Shown piece by piece: positions 14,683 through 22,532 of a stretch of DNA of 33,371 bases. Within the stretch, counting starts at the first letter, position 1, and each line of letters opens with the position of its first letter. Origin of the DNA: Streptomyces lycii (GTDB taxonomy: Bacteria; Actinomycetota; Actinomycetes; Streptomycetales; Streptomycetaceae). The position numbers and the translations under genes are program-made. Location of the stretch: NCBI RefSeq assembly GCF_009735685.1, contig NZ_WHPN01000131.1, forward strand, positions 1 to 33,371, in the 5' to 3' direction. The notes beneath the pieces are model-generated. The model did not search any database, was not told where the DNA came from, and saw only the letters and a program-made list of their open reading frames with translations.

Positions 14683-17209
14683 CGGGGGCGTAGAGCGCCA
14701 GGGACTCCTCGTAGGACCCCGCCGCCCGGGTGGGGTCGCCCGCCTCCTCGGCGGTCTCGCCCAGGAATTCCAGGGTGCGGGCCTGCCAGTGCACCGATCC
14801 CGTGGCCCGGAACTCGCCGAGCGCCTGCCGCAGCAGCCGCTCGGCCGTCCCGGGGTCGGCGTGGGCCCGGGTGTGGGCCCGGGCCAGCAGGGCGAGGGCG
14901 CGCGCGGCGTCGTACAGGTCGTCGACGGCGAGCAGTTGGGAGCGCGCCTCGGTGAGCAGCGGCACCGCTTCGGCCGCCCGGCCGTCGGCCAGCGCCGTGT
15001 CACCGAGGCAGAGCCGGGTGAGGGCGGCGCCGCGGCGGTAGCCGATGGACTCCCGGATCGCGAGCGCGCGGGTGAAGTGGGACGCGGCCTCCTCCAGCCG
15101 GCCGGCGAGCCGGCGGCTCTGGCCGATGCCGTGCAGGGCCTGGGACTCGGCCCGGCGGTCGCCGTCCCGCCGGGCGCCCGCGAGGGCCCGGCCGAACCAT
15201 TCCACGGCTTCGTCGTGACGGCCCGCGTTGCGCAGCCCCGCGCCGCCCGAGGTGAGCATGCGGCTCTCGGCGGCCGGGTCGCCGTCCCGTTCGGCGGCCC
15301 GCAGGCCGAGGAAGTGGGCCTCGGTCCACAGGTCGTACGGGCGCAGCCGGAGGAAGAGCGGCCACATGGCGTCGACCAGCTGCCAGGCCGTGGCGTGCCA
15401 TTCGCACTCGACGGCGGTCCGCAGCACCGCCATCAGGTGCAGCCGTTCCCGGTCCAGCCAGTTCAGTGCCGAGCGGCTGTCGGTGAAGGGGAAGCCCTCC
15501 TCCGGCGGGAAGGCGTAGTCGCGGCGGAGGGTGCGGTGTCCGGGAGTGAGCAGCCGTTCCGCCTCGGTGGCGGTGGCCAGATAGCGTTCCACGACCCGCC
15601 GGACGGTGTCCCGCCGGTCCGCCGGGGTGTCCTCCCGCCCCGCGAGGTCCGCCGCGTGGGCCCGTACGAGGTCGTGGAACCGGTAGCGCTCCGTGCCGTC
15701 CTCCGGGTCCGGGCTGAGGTCCTCGACGAGGTGCACCTCGACCAGTTCGTCCAGGACGCGCTCGGCGGCCGTGCGGGACACCGCGCACGCGGCGGCGACC
15801 ACCGCTCCGTCGAAGACCGGGACCGGGAGGACCCCGAGCCGGCGGTAACCGCGGGCGGCCTCGGGCGGCAGCCCCCGGTAGGACTCGTCCAGGGCCGTGC
15901 GCACCGCCTGTTCCCCCTCCGCACTGAGATTGGCCAGCCGGCCCGGGCCGTCCGGGCCCAGGGCCCCGGCCATGACGGCGAGCGGCTGCCGCGGCCGGGC
16001 GGCCAGGCGGGCCGCCGCGACGCTCACGGCGAGCGGCAGCCCGGCGCACAGCGCCGCCACCCGCCGGGCCGCCTCGGGCTCGCGCCGGACGCGTTGCACC
16101 CCCACCTGCCGGGTGAGCAGGTCGACGGCGGCCTGCTGGGCGAGGGCCCCGAGCTGCTGGAAGGCGGCCCCGTCGACGACGAGACCGGACAACCGCCGGC
16201 GGCTGGTCACCGCGACCAGGCTGGCCGGGGAGGCGGGCAGCAGCGGCCGGACCTGCGCGGCGCTCAGGGCGTTGTCGAGCATCACCGCGATCCGCAGGTC
16301 CGCGGTGGTGGAGCGCCACAGGGCGGTCTGTTCGTCCAGTTCCGCGGGCAGGTGGCGGACTCCGAGCGCGCGCAGGAACTGGCCGAGAACGTCACCGGGC
16401 CGTGCGGGGCCGTCGGCCGCCGAGTGACCGCGCAGGTCGGCGTACAGCTGGCCGTCCGGGAACTCCCCGGCCGCCCGGCGCAGCCAGCGCGACGTGAGGG
16501 CCGTCTTGCCGATGCCCGCCGGTCCGCTGATGACGACCCGGAGGGGCGCGCCCTCGGCGGCACGGGCCGCGTCCTCGCGCAGGGATTCCAGGGCGGCGAG
16601 TTCGTCCTCGCGATCGGTGAAGTGCCGGGGTACGGGGAGGAGCTGGCGGGGTACCGGCCTGTCGGCCACCGGGGGCGGGGGCGCGTGGAGGTGCACGTCG
16701 CCGTGGATGTCCCGGGCCTGCACCACGGGACCGGCGACCCGGGCGGCGCCCTGCAGGACGTTGCCGGCCGCGGCCGTGCGGCCGGTGTCCCGCGGGGCCG
16801 CCGGGCGGGCCCACAGGGCCAGTTCGCGCCGCAGCCGCGGCCGGGTGGCGGCGTGCCGGATCAGCGCGGCGGCCAGCGCCCCGGCGCGTTCCCGGTCGCC
16901 CGGTGACCGCTCGGCGGCGTCGAGGGCCGCGACGGGGCCGGGCGGCGGTGCCGCGGTGTCCGAGGCGGCGTCCGGCGCGATGTCCGGTCCCCCGGCGAAC
17001 GCGGCCGGTCCCGTGACCGGCCGTCCCGTGGCCGGCCCTGTGGCGGATGCGGCCGGTCCCGTGACTGCTCCTGCGCCGGTCCCGGTGGCCGCCTCGCCCG
17101 CCCAGGCCCGTACGAGCTGGGCCAGCGCCTGCCAGGCCGTGCCGTCCGTCCCCTGGTCACCGGCTCTGACCAGCGCCGTCGTCAGTTCCGGGACTGTTAC
17201 CGGGTCCAT
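14609..17209 (-). CDS. NB-ARC-TPR (NLR-like) protein with amyloid-like motif
   Basis: This 866-aa protein is a STAND ATPase. Residues 1-40 are helical, then a Gly/Ala/Pro linker, then a helix (ALIRHAATRPRLRRELALWA). The motif at 150-174, NVLQG...GPVVQARDIHGDVHL, matches the C-terminus of the small protein at 11667. The NB-ARC follows: Walker A GPAGIGKT (229-236), Walker B IAVMLDN, sensor VTSRRRLSG and GLPLAV. A winged helix carries the MHD-like YRFHDLVRAHA. The C-terminal half is TPR repeats, e.g. DGDRRAESQALHGIGQSRRLAGRLEEA. Start ATG 17209 has GGAGG 8 nt upstream. Such proteins oligomerise on sensing a signal through the repeats and pass it on through the N-terminus; here the shared motif is the likely output. 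Its 3' end overlaps a convergent gene by 74 bp. Confidence 0.85.
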   Translation of the reverse strand: MDPVTVPELTTALVRAGDQGTDGTAWQALAQLVRAWAGEAATGTGAGAVTGPAASATGPATGRPVTGPAAFAGGPDIAPDAASDTAAPPPGPVAALDAAERSPGDRERAGALAAALIRHAATRPRLRRELALWARPAAPRDTGRTAAAGNVLQGAARVAGPVVQARDIHGDVHLHAPPPPVADRPVPRQLLPVPRHFTDREDELAALESLREDAARAAEGAPLRVVISGPAGIGKTALTSRWLRRAAGEFPDGQLYADLRGHSAADGPARPGDVLGQFLRALGVRHLPAELDEQTALWRSTTADLRIAVMLDNALSAAQVRPLLPASPASLVAVTSRRRLSGLVVDGAAFQQLGALAQQAAVDLLTRQVGVQRVRREPEAARRVAALCAGLPLAVSVAAARLAARPRQPLAVMAGALGPDGPGRLANLSAEGEQAVRTALDESYRGLPPEAARGYRRLGVLPVPVFDGAVVAAACAVSRTAAERVLDELVEVHLVEDLSPDPEDGTERYRFHDLVRAHAADLAGREDTPADRRDTVRRVVERYLATATEAERLLTPGHRTLRRDYAFPPEEGFPFTDSRSALNWLDRERLHLMAVLRTAVECEWHATAWQLVDAMWPLFLRLRPYDLWTEAHFLGLRAAERDGDPAAESRMLTSGGAGLRNAGRHDEAVEWFGRALAGARRDGDRRAESQALHGIGQSRRLAGRLEEAASHFTRALAIRESIGYRRGAALTRLCLGDTALADGRAAEAVPLLTEARSQLLAVDDLYDAARALALLARAHTRAHADPGTAERLLRQALGEFRATGSVHWQARTLEFLGETAEEAGDPTRAAGSYEESLALYAPVSPEDAGRLRGRLRGLDPAGPGGR

Positions 17210-17437
17210 CCCCACGTCCTCCCCCGTTGGTCCGCGGCAGCGTATGTCCACGGCCGTCATGAGCGGTCCCGGCCGCATGCGGCATACCCGCACCCGGGCC
17301 GTCGCAGACCAAGAAATGTGCGGGGAAGAACGTTTCGGCCAAGTCAAGCCGCCACATGGGGTCATCTGGTGACCAAAGTTGACGACGTGTCATGCTTTCG
17401 GGAAGGGCGGGGCCGGACCGGCGATTGGGGAACGCTG
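17210..17437. promoter_or_regulatory. Divergent intergenic region with palindrome
   Basis: The region separates the leftward NLR-like gene from the rightward SARP gene. It contains GGTCATCTGGTGACC at 17360-17374, with perfect 5-bp arms, about 64 bp before the SARP start. TTGACG at 17379-17384 could be a -35, but no matching -10 was found. A regulator binding the palindrome is only a suggestion. Confidence 0.35.
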
Positions 17438-20400
17438 GTGGACTGCGAGATTCTCATCCTGGGGCCGGTGGAACTGCGCACGCGCGGCCGCCCCCACACC
17501 GTCCTCGGCTCGGCGAAGGAGCGGATGGCGCTCGCCGCACTGGCGCTGGACGCCGGCCGGCCGGTGTCCCTGGACACCCTCGTCGACCGTCTCTGGGACG
17601 GCAGCCCGCCCCGCAAACCCCGGGCCAGCGTGCACGCCTACACGGCCAGGATCCGCAAGAACCTGCGCACCGCGGGTCTGAACCCGGCCCCGAGGATCAC
17701 CCAGCACGCGCACGCGTACACCCTGGAGACCTCCCCGGACAGCGTCGACTGCCACCGGTTCCAGCAGCTGGCCGCCCGGGCCCGGTCGCTCTCCGACTCC
17801 GGCGACGACGCCGAGGCGCTCGACCTGCTGCGGCGCGCGGAACGGCTGTGGCGCGGCGAACCGCTGTCCGGACTGGGCGGCCTGTGGGTCGAGAGCGTCC
17901 GCACCGTGCTCCGGGAGAAACGCCTCGCCGCCGCCCTCACCGGAATCGCGATAGAGCTGCGGCACGGCCGTTACGCCGACCTGATGGGCGATCTGTCCGC
18001 GTGGGTGGAGCGGTATCCGACCGACGAGACGCTCATCGGCTGTTTCATGACCGCCAGTTACGGCTGCGGCCGCCAGGCCGACGCGCTGCGTGCCTACGAG
18101 TCCGCCCGCCGCAGACTCCGCGAGGAGCTGGGCACGGATCCCGGCGAGGCGCTGACCCGGATCCACCGGCTGATCCTCAGCGGCGCCCCGGTGGCCGAAC
18201 TCCTGCCCGGCCGTCCGGCACCGGTCACCTTCCGCGAGGCGGGCCCGCCGCCCGACTCCCTCCCCCGCCACGCGGAGCTGGTCGGCCGGGAGGAGGAGCA
18301 GCGCGTCCTGGACGAGTGCCTGGCCCCGGACGCCTCGGCGGGTGCGGGCACGGTGATCGCTCTCCAGGCGATCTCCGGCATGGCCGGGGTGGGCAAGAGC
18401 CTGCTCGCCCTGCATACGGCGAACCGGGTCGCCCCGCACTTCCCGGACGGCCGGATCTACGTCAACCTGTGCGCGCACGCCCCCGGACGCCGGCCCCTCT
18501 CCCCCTCGGCCGCCCTCGCCCAGCTGCTGCGCGAACTCGGCGTACCGGCGCGGGGCGTGCCGCAGGACCTGGACGCGTCGGTGTCGTTGTGGCGGACCCT
18601 CCTGGCGAACCGGCGCGTCGTGATCGTGCTGGACGACGCGTCGGACCCGGACCAGGTCCGCCCGCTGCTCCCGGGCCGCTCCCCGTCCCTGGTGCTCATC
18701 ACGAGCCGGCGGCGGCTGTCGGGACTTCCCGGCGTGCGGTCCGTCTTCCTGGACCTGCTGCCGCCCGGTGACGCCGTGACCCTGTTCCGGCGGCTCGTCC
18801 GGGACGAGCGGGCCCGGGACGAGGAACAGGTCGCCGAGATCGTACGGCTCTGCGGATATCTGCCGCTGGCCGTCGAGATCGCCGCCGGACGGCTCGGCTC
18901 CCGCCCCTCGTGGAGCGCCTCGCACCTGATCGCGCGGCTGTCCCGGGGCCACGGGCGGCTCAGGGAATTCCGCGACGGCTACCGGGAGATCGCCCGCGCG
19001 TTCGAGATGTCCTACGCCACGCTCACTCCCGAGCAGCAGACCGCGTTCCGGCTCCTGGGCCTGCACCCCGGCACCGAGTTCGACGCCCGCGCCGCCGCGG
19101 CCCTCACCGGCATGCGGCTGGACGACACCGAACAGATCGTGGACGTACTGCTCGATGCGCACCTGGTCCGCGAGACGGCGCCCGACCGCTACCGCTTCCA
19201 CGATCTCCTCGGCGAGTACGCCCGGACCCTCACCGCCGGCACGGACTCCGAAGCCGACCGCGACAGCGCCGTGCGCCGGCTCACCGACTACTACCTGCGC
19301 GCCGCCGACCGGGCCGACCGGCTCGCCCATCCCCGGCGGGCCCGCCTCCCGCTCGGCGAGGCGGACCTCACCCCGTGCGCCCTGCCGGACTGGTCCGGGG
19401 CGCGGGAGGCGAAGGAATGGCTCGTCACCGAACACCCGGCGCTCGTCGCCGCCGAGCGCCGGCTGCGCGAGTCCGGGCGCCCCCGGCAGGCCGCCCTGCT
19501 CGCCCACGCGCTCGCGGAGTTCCTCGACACCGAGGGGTATTGGCCGGAAGCACACCACATGCACGAACAGGCCGTCCTCACCTGGGAACGGCTGGGCGAC
19601 CGGCGCGCCGAGGCCCGCGCCCGGATCGACCGGTGCGTCAACCACGCCCACGCGGGCCGCTACGGACCGGCGGCCACGGACGGCGAACGGGCCCTGAGCC
19701 TGGCCCGGGAGGCCGGTGACCAGGAGGCGGAGGCCGAGGCGCTCAACCAGCTGGGCACGCTGTACTGGCACCGCGGCGACTATCCCGCCATGCTCGCGGC
19801 GCACCGCACGGCGCTCCGCATCCGCACGGCGTCCGGGGATCTGTGGCACCGGGCCCGTTCCACCAACAACCTCGGGATCGCCCGTCTCCATCTCGGCGAC
19901 CACGCCGCGGCGCTGCGCCACTTCCGGGAGGCGCTCGCGATGTTCGGCGAGACCGGGGACGCCCGCGGCCAGGCACAGTCGCTCAACAACCAGGCGGAGG
20001 CCCATCTCCACACGGGAGCCCGGGGGGCCGCCCGGGAGGCGTTCGCGCGGGTGCTCACCATCGCCCTGGAGTCGGGCAGCCGGACGGAGCAGGCGGTGGC
20101 CCAGTCCAACCTGGCCAGCACCTTCGCGCTGCCCGCCCAGAGCGAACAGGCCCTGCGGCTCTACGGAGAGGCGCTGGCCTCCTTCCGGCGGCTGGGCGAC
20201 CGGCGCAATGTGACGATCACGCTGGTCCGCATGGGCGACGCGCTGCTGGCCGCCGGACGGAACGGCGAGGCCACCGGGCACCACGCACAGGCGCTGGAGC
20301 TGGCGCGGGAGCTGGGCGCGGGGCTGGAGGAGATCCAGGCACTGCGCGGGCTCGGCACGGCCGCGCACCGTGACGGCCAACTCCGGCACGCCGGTGAGCA

Positions 20401-20611
20401 GTTGGAAGCCGCCCTGGATCTGGCCCGCCGCATACACTCCCCGGAGGAGGAGGCGAAGACCTGCGCGACGCTGGCCGAGGTACGGCTCGCCGCGGGTTCG
20501 CGGGAGGAAGCGGTGGCCCTGTGCCGGGCGGCACTGCGGATCTTCGAACGCTTCGACGCGACGGAGTCGGGCCGGCTGAGGAAGTGGTTGCGCAACATCT
20601 CGCAGTCATGA
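17438..20611 (+). CDS. SARP-family regulator (AfsR-like: wHTH-BTAD-NB-ARC-TPR)
   Basis: This 1057-aa protein has the full AfsR-type architecture. Residues 1-95 are an OmpR-like winged helix (LVDRLWDGSPPRKPRASVHA). Residues about 100-247 are the bacterial transcriptional activation domain. The NB-ARC has the P-loop GMAGVGKS (314-321), Walker B VVIVLDDA and the MHD-like YRFHDLLGEYA. TPRs fill the C-terminal 400 residues (e.g. STNNLGIARLHLGDHAAALRHFREAL). SARPs activate secondary-metabolite genes by binding direct repeats at promoters. GTG 17438 has GGGGA 6 nt upstream and starts exactly at the conserved DNA-binding domain; 40 extra upstream codons are unlikely. It lies next to a peptide export and P450 cluster, its probable target. 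It lacks the amyloid-like motif of the divergent NLR. Confidence 0.92.
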   Translation: MDCEILILGPVELRTRGRPHTVLGSAKERMALAALALDAGRPVSLDTLVDRLWDGSPPRKPRASVHAYTARIRKNLRTAGLNPAPRITQHAHAYTLETSPDSVDCHRFQQLAARARSLSDSGDDAEALDLLRRAERLWRGEPLSGLGGLWVESVRTVLREKRLAAALTGIAIELRHGRYADLMGDLSAWVERYPTDETLIGCFMTASYGCGRQADALRAYESARRRLREELGTDPGEALTRIHRLILSGAPVAELLPGRPAPVTFREAGPPPDSLPRHAELVGREEEQRVLDECLAPDASAGAGTVIALQAISGMAGVGKSLLALHTANRVAPHFPDGRIYVNLCAHAPGRRPLSPSAALAQLLRELGVPARGVPQDLDASVSLWRTLLANRRVVIVLDDASDPDQVRPLLPGRSPSLVLITSRRRLSGLPGVRSVFLDLLPPGDAVTLFRRLVRDERARDEEQVAEIVRLCGYLPLAVEIAAGRLGSRPSWSASHLIARLSRGHGRLREFRDGYREIARAFEMSYATLTPEQQTAFRLLGLHPGTEFDARAAAALTGMRLDDTEQIVDVLLDAHLVRETAPDRYRFHDLLGEYARTLTAGTDSEADRDSAVRRLTDYYLRAADRADRLAHPRRARLPLGEADLTPCALPDWSGAREAKEWLVTEHPALVAAERRLRESGRPRQAALLAHALAEFLDTEGYWPEAHHMHEQAVLTWERLGDRRAEARARIDRCVNHAHAGRYGPAATDGERALSLAREAGDQEAEAEALNQLGTLYWHRGDYPAMLAAHRTALRIRTASGDLWHRARSTNNLGIARLHLGDHAAALRHFREALAMFGETGDARGQAQSLNNQAEAHLHTGARGAAREAFARVLTIALESGSRTEQAVAQSNLASTFALPAQSEQALRLYGEALASFRRLGDRRNVTITLVRMGDALLAAGRNGEATGHHAQALELARELGAGLEEIQALRGLGTAAHRDGQLRHAGEQLEAALDLARRIHSPEEEAKTCATLAEVRLAAGSREEAVALCRAALRIFERFDATESGRLRKWLRNISQS

Positions 20612-20666
20612 TCGTCCGCGGGTGACTCCCCTTCACCCCCAAGATCCGGGAGAAGCCGGGGACAGG

Positions 20667-20725
20667 CATTCGATCAACGAGCAATCATCAGGCATACTCC
20701 ATGATGATTGATCAGTGCTCGAATG
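20667..20725. repeat. Large imperfect inverted repeat, low GC
   Basis: Arms at 20667-20690 and 20702-20725 (24 nt each) pair at 20 of 24 positions around an 11-nt spacer. The ends CATTCGA and the inner CAATCATCA match perfectly. The sequence is near 45% GC in a genome of over 70%. It lies between the SARP stop and a short secreted-peptide ORF. It could be a terminator for the SARP gene, a folded leader, or a large operator. The spacer holds CATACT (20693-20698), a possible -10. Confidence 0.75.
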
Positions 20726-20748
20726 CAAACGCTAAGGATATTACGTCC

Positions 20749-20907
20749 GTGCGCAAAGCCATGCCTGTGGTCTCGACCGCCCTCATAGCTACAGCCCTAC
20801 TGTTGAGTACTAGTCAATTTGCAGAAGCGTACAGCTCCATGCAAACTCGGGCCGCTCACGCAGACGTTGTGCTTGACACCTGTATGCCCTCGAAGGAACC
20901 GGTCTGA
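20749..20907 (+). CDS. Short secreted peptide, low GC
   Basis: This 52-aa ORF starts at GTG 20749, 9-10 nt after AAGGA. The product has a basic start (RK), a hydrophobic core (VVSTALIATALLLS) and an Ala-x-Ala site (AEA), so signal peptidase should release a peptide of about 25 residues with one Cys near its C-terminus (DTCMPSKEPV). Codon use is unlike its neighbours: about 60% GC at third positions, with rare CTA, ATA and AGT codons. That suggests recent acquisition, or that the ORF is fortuitous. An ATG at 20701 would extend it through the inverted repeat and has no good Shine-Dalgarno. I do not recognise a family. It might be a signal peptide hormone or a second cluster product. Confidence 0.45.
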   Translation: MRKAMPVVSTALIATALLLSTSQFAEAYSSMQTRAAHADVVLDTCMPSKEPV

Positions 20908-20927
20908 CCGGCGCCGCCACCGACCGG

Positions 20928-20955
20928 CTCGGCCGGGGTTTGCGCCCCGGCCGGG
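20928..20955. terminator. Bidirectional terminator
   Basis: CGGCCGGGG (20930-20938) pairs perfectly with CCCCGGCCG (20945-20953) around TTTGCG. The stem extends to 20928/20955 with one G-T pair. It lies between the convergent ends of the small-peptide ORF and the ferredoxin gene. Confidence 0.7.
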
Positions 20956-20978
20956 CCCGTTCTGCCGCCCACGGGTGA

Positions 20979-21212
20979 TCAGGGCCGCGGCCCGATCGTC
21001 TCCCCCGTCTCGTCCCGCACCGTGATCGCCGCCACCGGGCACGAGTCGGCCGCGTCCAGCGCGGTTTCGTCGGGTGCCGTCTCCGCCCTCACCGGCCGGG
21101 CCTGGTCGTCCTCCAGGACGAAGAGTTCCGGAGCGGTGCCGGCGCAGACGCCGGAGCCGATGCAGCAGGTGGAATCGACGTCGAGCTTCCAGACCGTCAT
21201 CCGTTCACTCAC
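20979..21212 (-). CDS. 3Fe-4S/4Fe-4S ferredoxin for cytochrome P450
   Basis: This small acidic protein has the actinobacterial P450-partner ferredoxin pattern, VDSTCCIGSGVC near the N-terminus and SCPVAAI near the C-terminus. With three canonical cluster cysteines it most likely holds a [3Fe-4S] centre; an extra Cys sits next to the first. It would pass electrons to the P450 encoded just upstream. The start is GTG 21212, which overlaps the P450 stop (GTGA, 77 aa), or ATG 21200 four codons later (73 aa), nearer the family norm. No reductase is encoded here, so a general ferredoxin reductase is implied. Confidence 0.9.
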   Translation of the reverse strand: MSERMTVWKLDVDSTCCIGSGVCAGTAPELFVLEDDQARPVRAETAPDETALDAADSCPVAAITVRDETGETIGPRP

Positions 21213-22399
21213 CACCCGACCGGCATGGAGAAGGGGCCGCGCACGATCATCTCGTTCTTCCAGCCGATGTCCCCGGCCAGCCGGAGCCCGGGGAAGCGCA
21301 GGATGAGCGCGCGCAGCGCCTCCTGGAGTTCGAGGCGGGCGAGCGGGGCGCCCAGGCAGTGGTGCGCGCCGTGGCCGAATCCGAGGTGCTGCTGGCTCTC
21401 GCGGCCGAAGTCGAGCTTCCCGGGGGCGGTGAACCGGTGGGCGTCGCGGTTCGCCGCTCCCACGGCCACCAGCACCGGCTCGCCGGCGCGCACCAGGGTC
21501 CCGCCCACCTGGACGTCCTCCGTGGCGTACCGGGGGAAGGAGGCGCCCGCGCCCAGCGGCACGAAGCGCATCAGCTCCTCGACGGCGGCCGGGATCAGGT
21601 CCGGTTCCTCGCGCAGCCCGGCGAGGTGCTCCGGGTGTTCCAGCAGGGTGACCATGAAGTTGGGGATCTGGCTGGCGGTGGTCTCGTGGCCGGCGACCAG
21701 GATGGCCACGCACAGGTCGATGAGTTCCAGCTCGGTGAGCCGGTCACGGGCGTCGCGGGCGTCGATGAGCGCCGTCATCAGGTCGTCCTGCGGCTGCGCG
21801 CGGCGTTCGGCGACGAGCCCGGCCATGTAGGCGCGTAACTCCTCGCGCTTCGCGAAGAACTCCTCGGCGGTGAGCGAGCTGGTGGAGAGCGCCGCGTCGC
21901 TCCACTCGCGGAACTTGGGCCGGTCCTCCTCCGGTACGCCCAGCATGCGGCAGATGACGGCGACGGGGATCGGCAGGGCGTAGTCCTCGACCAGGTCGGC
22001 GGGCGGGCCCTTCTTCTCCATGGCGTCGAGGAAGCCCTCGGCGAGGGCGCGCACGTCGGGGCGCATCCGCTCCACCCGGTGCGCGGTGAAGGCCTTGGCC
22101 ACCAGGGTCCGCAGCCGGGTGTGGTCCGGCGGGTCCATGCCCAGGATGCCGGTGTCGGCGTTGGCCGGGCCCAGCCGCGGCACGTCGCGGCCCGCGGCCT
22201 CGGCGCGGCTGAAGCGGCGGTCGCCGAGGACGAGCCGGGCGTCGGCGTAGCGGGTGACGAGCCAGGCCGGTTCCCCGTAGGGCAGTCGCACCCGGAGCAG
22301 TCCGGCGTCCTCCTGGGCCCGGTCGTAGGCCTCGGACAGCCCGAGGCCGTCGGCGTCGTTGAACGGATAGCTGACGGGTTCCGTGTTCGCGGTGGTCAC
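21209..22399 (-). CDS. Cytochrome P450 (bacterial CYP105/107-like)
   Basis: This 396-aa soluble P450 has all key motifs. The I-helix AGHETT (236-241) carries the oxygen-activating acid-Thr pair, ExxR is at 275-278 (ELMR), and the haem loop FGHGAHHCLG has Cys348. Length and style match class I bacterial P450s that tailor natural products. GTG 22399 has GGAGGGG 6-8 nt upstream; the ORF upstream of it overlaps the ABC gene and is rejected. It is co-directional with the peptide export genes, 133 bp after the ABC transporter stop, and coupled to the ferredoxin. It could hydroxylate or otherwise oxidise the exported peptide. The putative core has no aromatic side chains, so aryl cross-linking is unlikely. 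A separate substrate is also possible. Confidence 0.94.
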   Translation of the reverse strand: MTTANTEPVSYPFNDADGLGLSEAYDRAQEDAGLLRVRLPYGEPAWLVTRYADARLVLGDRRFSRAEAAGRDVPRLGPANADTGILGMDPPDHTRLRTLVAKAFTAHRVERMRPDVRALAEGFLDAMEKKGPPADLVEDYALPIPVAVICRMLGVPEEDRPKFREWSDAALSTSSLTAEEFFAKREELRAYMAGLVAERRAQPQDDLMTALIDARDARDRLTELELIDLCVAILVAGHETTASQIPNFMVTLLEHPEHLAGLREEPDLIPAAVEELMRFVPLGAGASFPRYATEDVQVGGTLVRAGEPVLVAVGAANRDAHRFTAPGKLDFGRESQQHLGFGHGAHHCLGAPLARLELQEALRALILRFPGLRLAGDIGWKNEMIVRGPFSMPVGW

Positions 22400-22502
22400 G
22401 TCGTGCCCCTCCCAGGTGTGGCCTGCCCCTGCGATCGCACCGTAGAAATCCACCACCCGGGCGTCAACGGGCACTTTTCGGCCCCGTTCCCGCCGCCCCG
22501 CG

Positions 22503-22527
22503 TCCGGCCCGCCCCGCCCCGGCCGGA
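22503..22527 (-). terminator. Possible hairpin between ABC transporter and P450 genes
   Basis: TCCGGCC (22503-22509) pairs with GGCCGGA (22521-22527) around an 11-nt GC-rich loop, starting 5 nt after the ABC transporter stop. It may end or attenuate the exporter transcript before the P450. The stem is short. Confidence 0.4.
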
Positions 22528-22532
22528 GACGG

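Noticed and set aside
14171..16906. Rightward open frame of 911 codons opposite the NLR-like gene
   Set aside because: The product is repetitive Arg/Pro/Gly text without domains, while the minus strand encodes a full NB-ARC-TPR protein.
20701..20748. ATG at 20701 as start of the small secreted peptide
   Set aside because: It lies inside the inverted repeat, has no clear Shine-Dalgarno, and would put hydrophilic residues before an otherwise ideal signal peptide.
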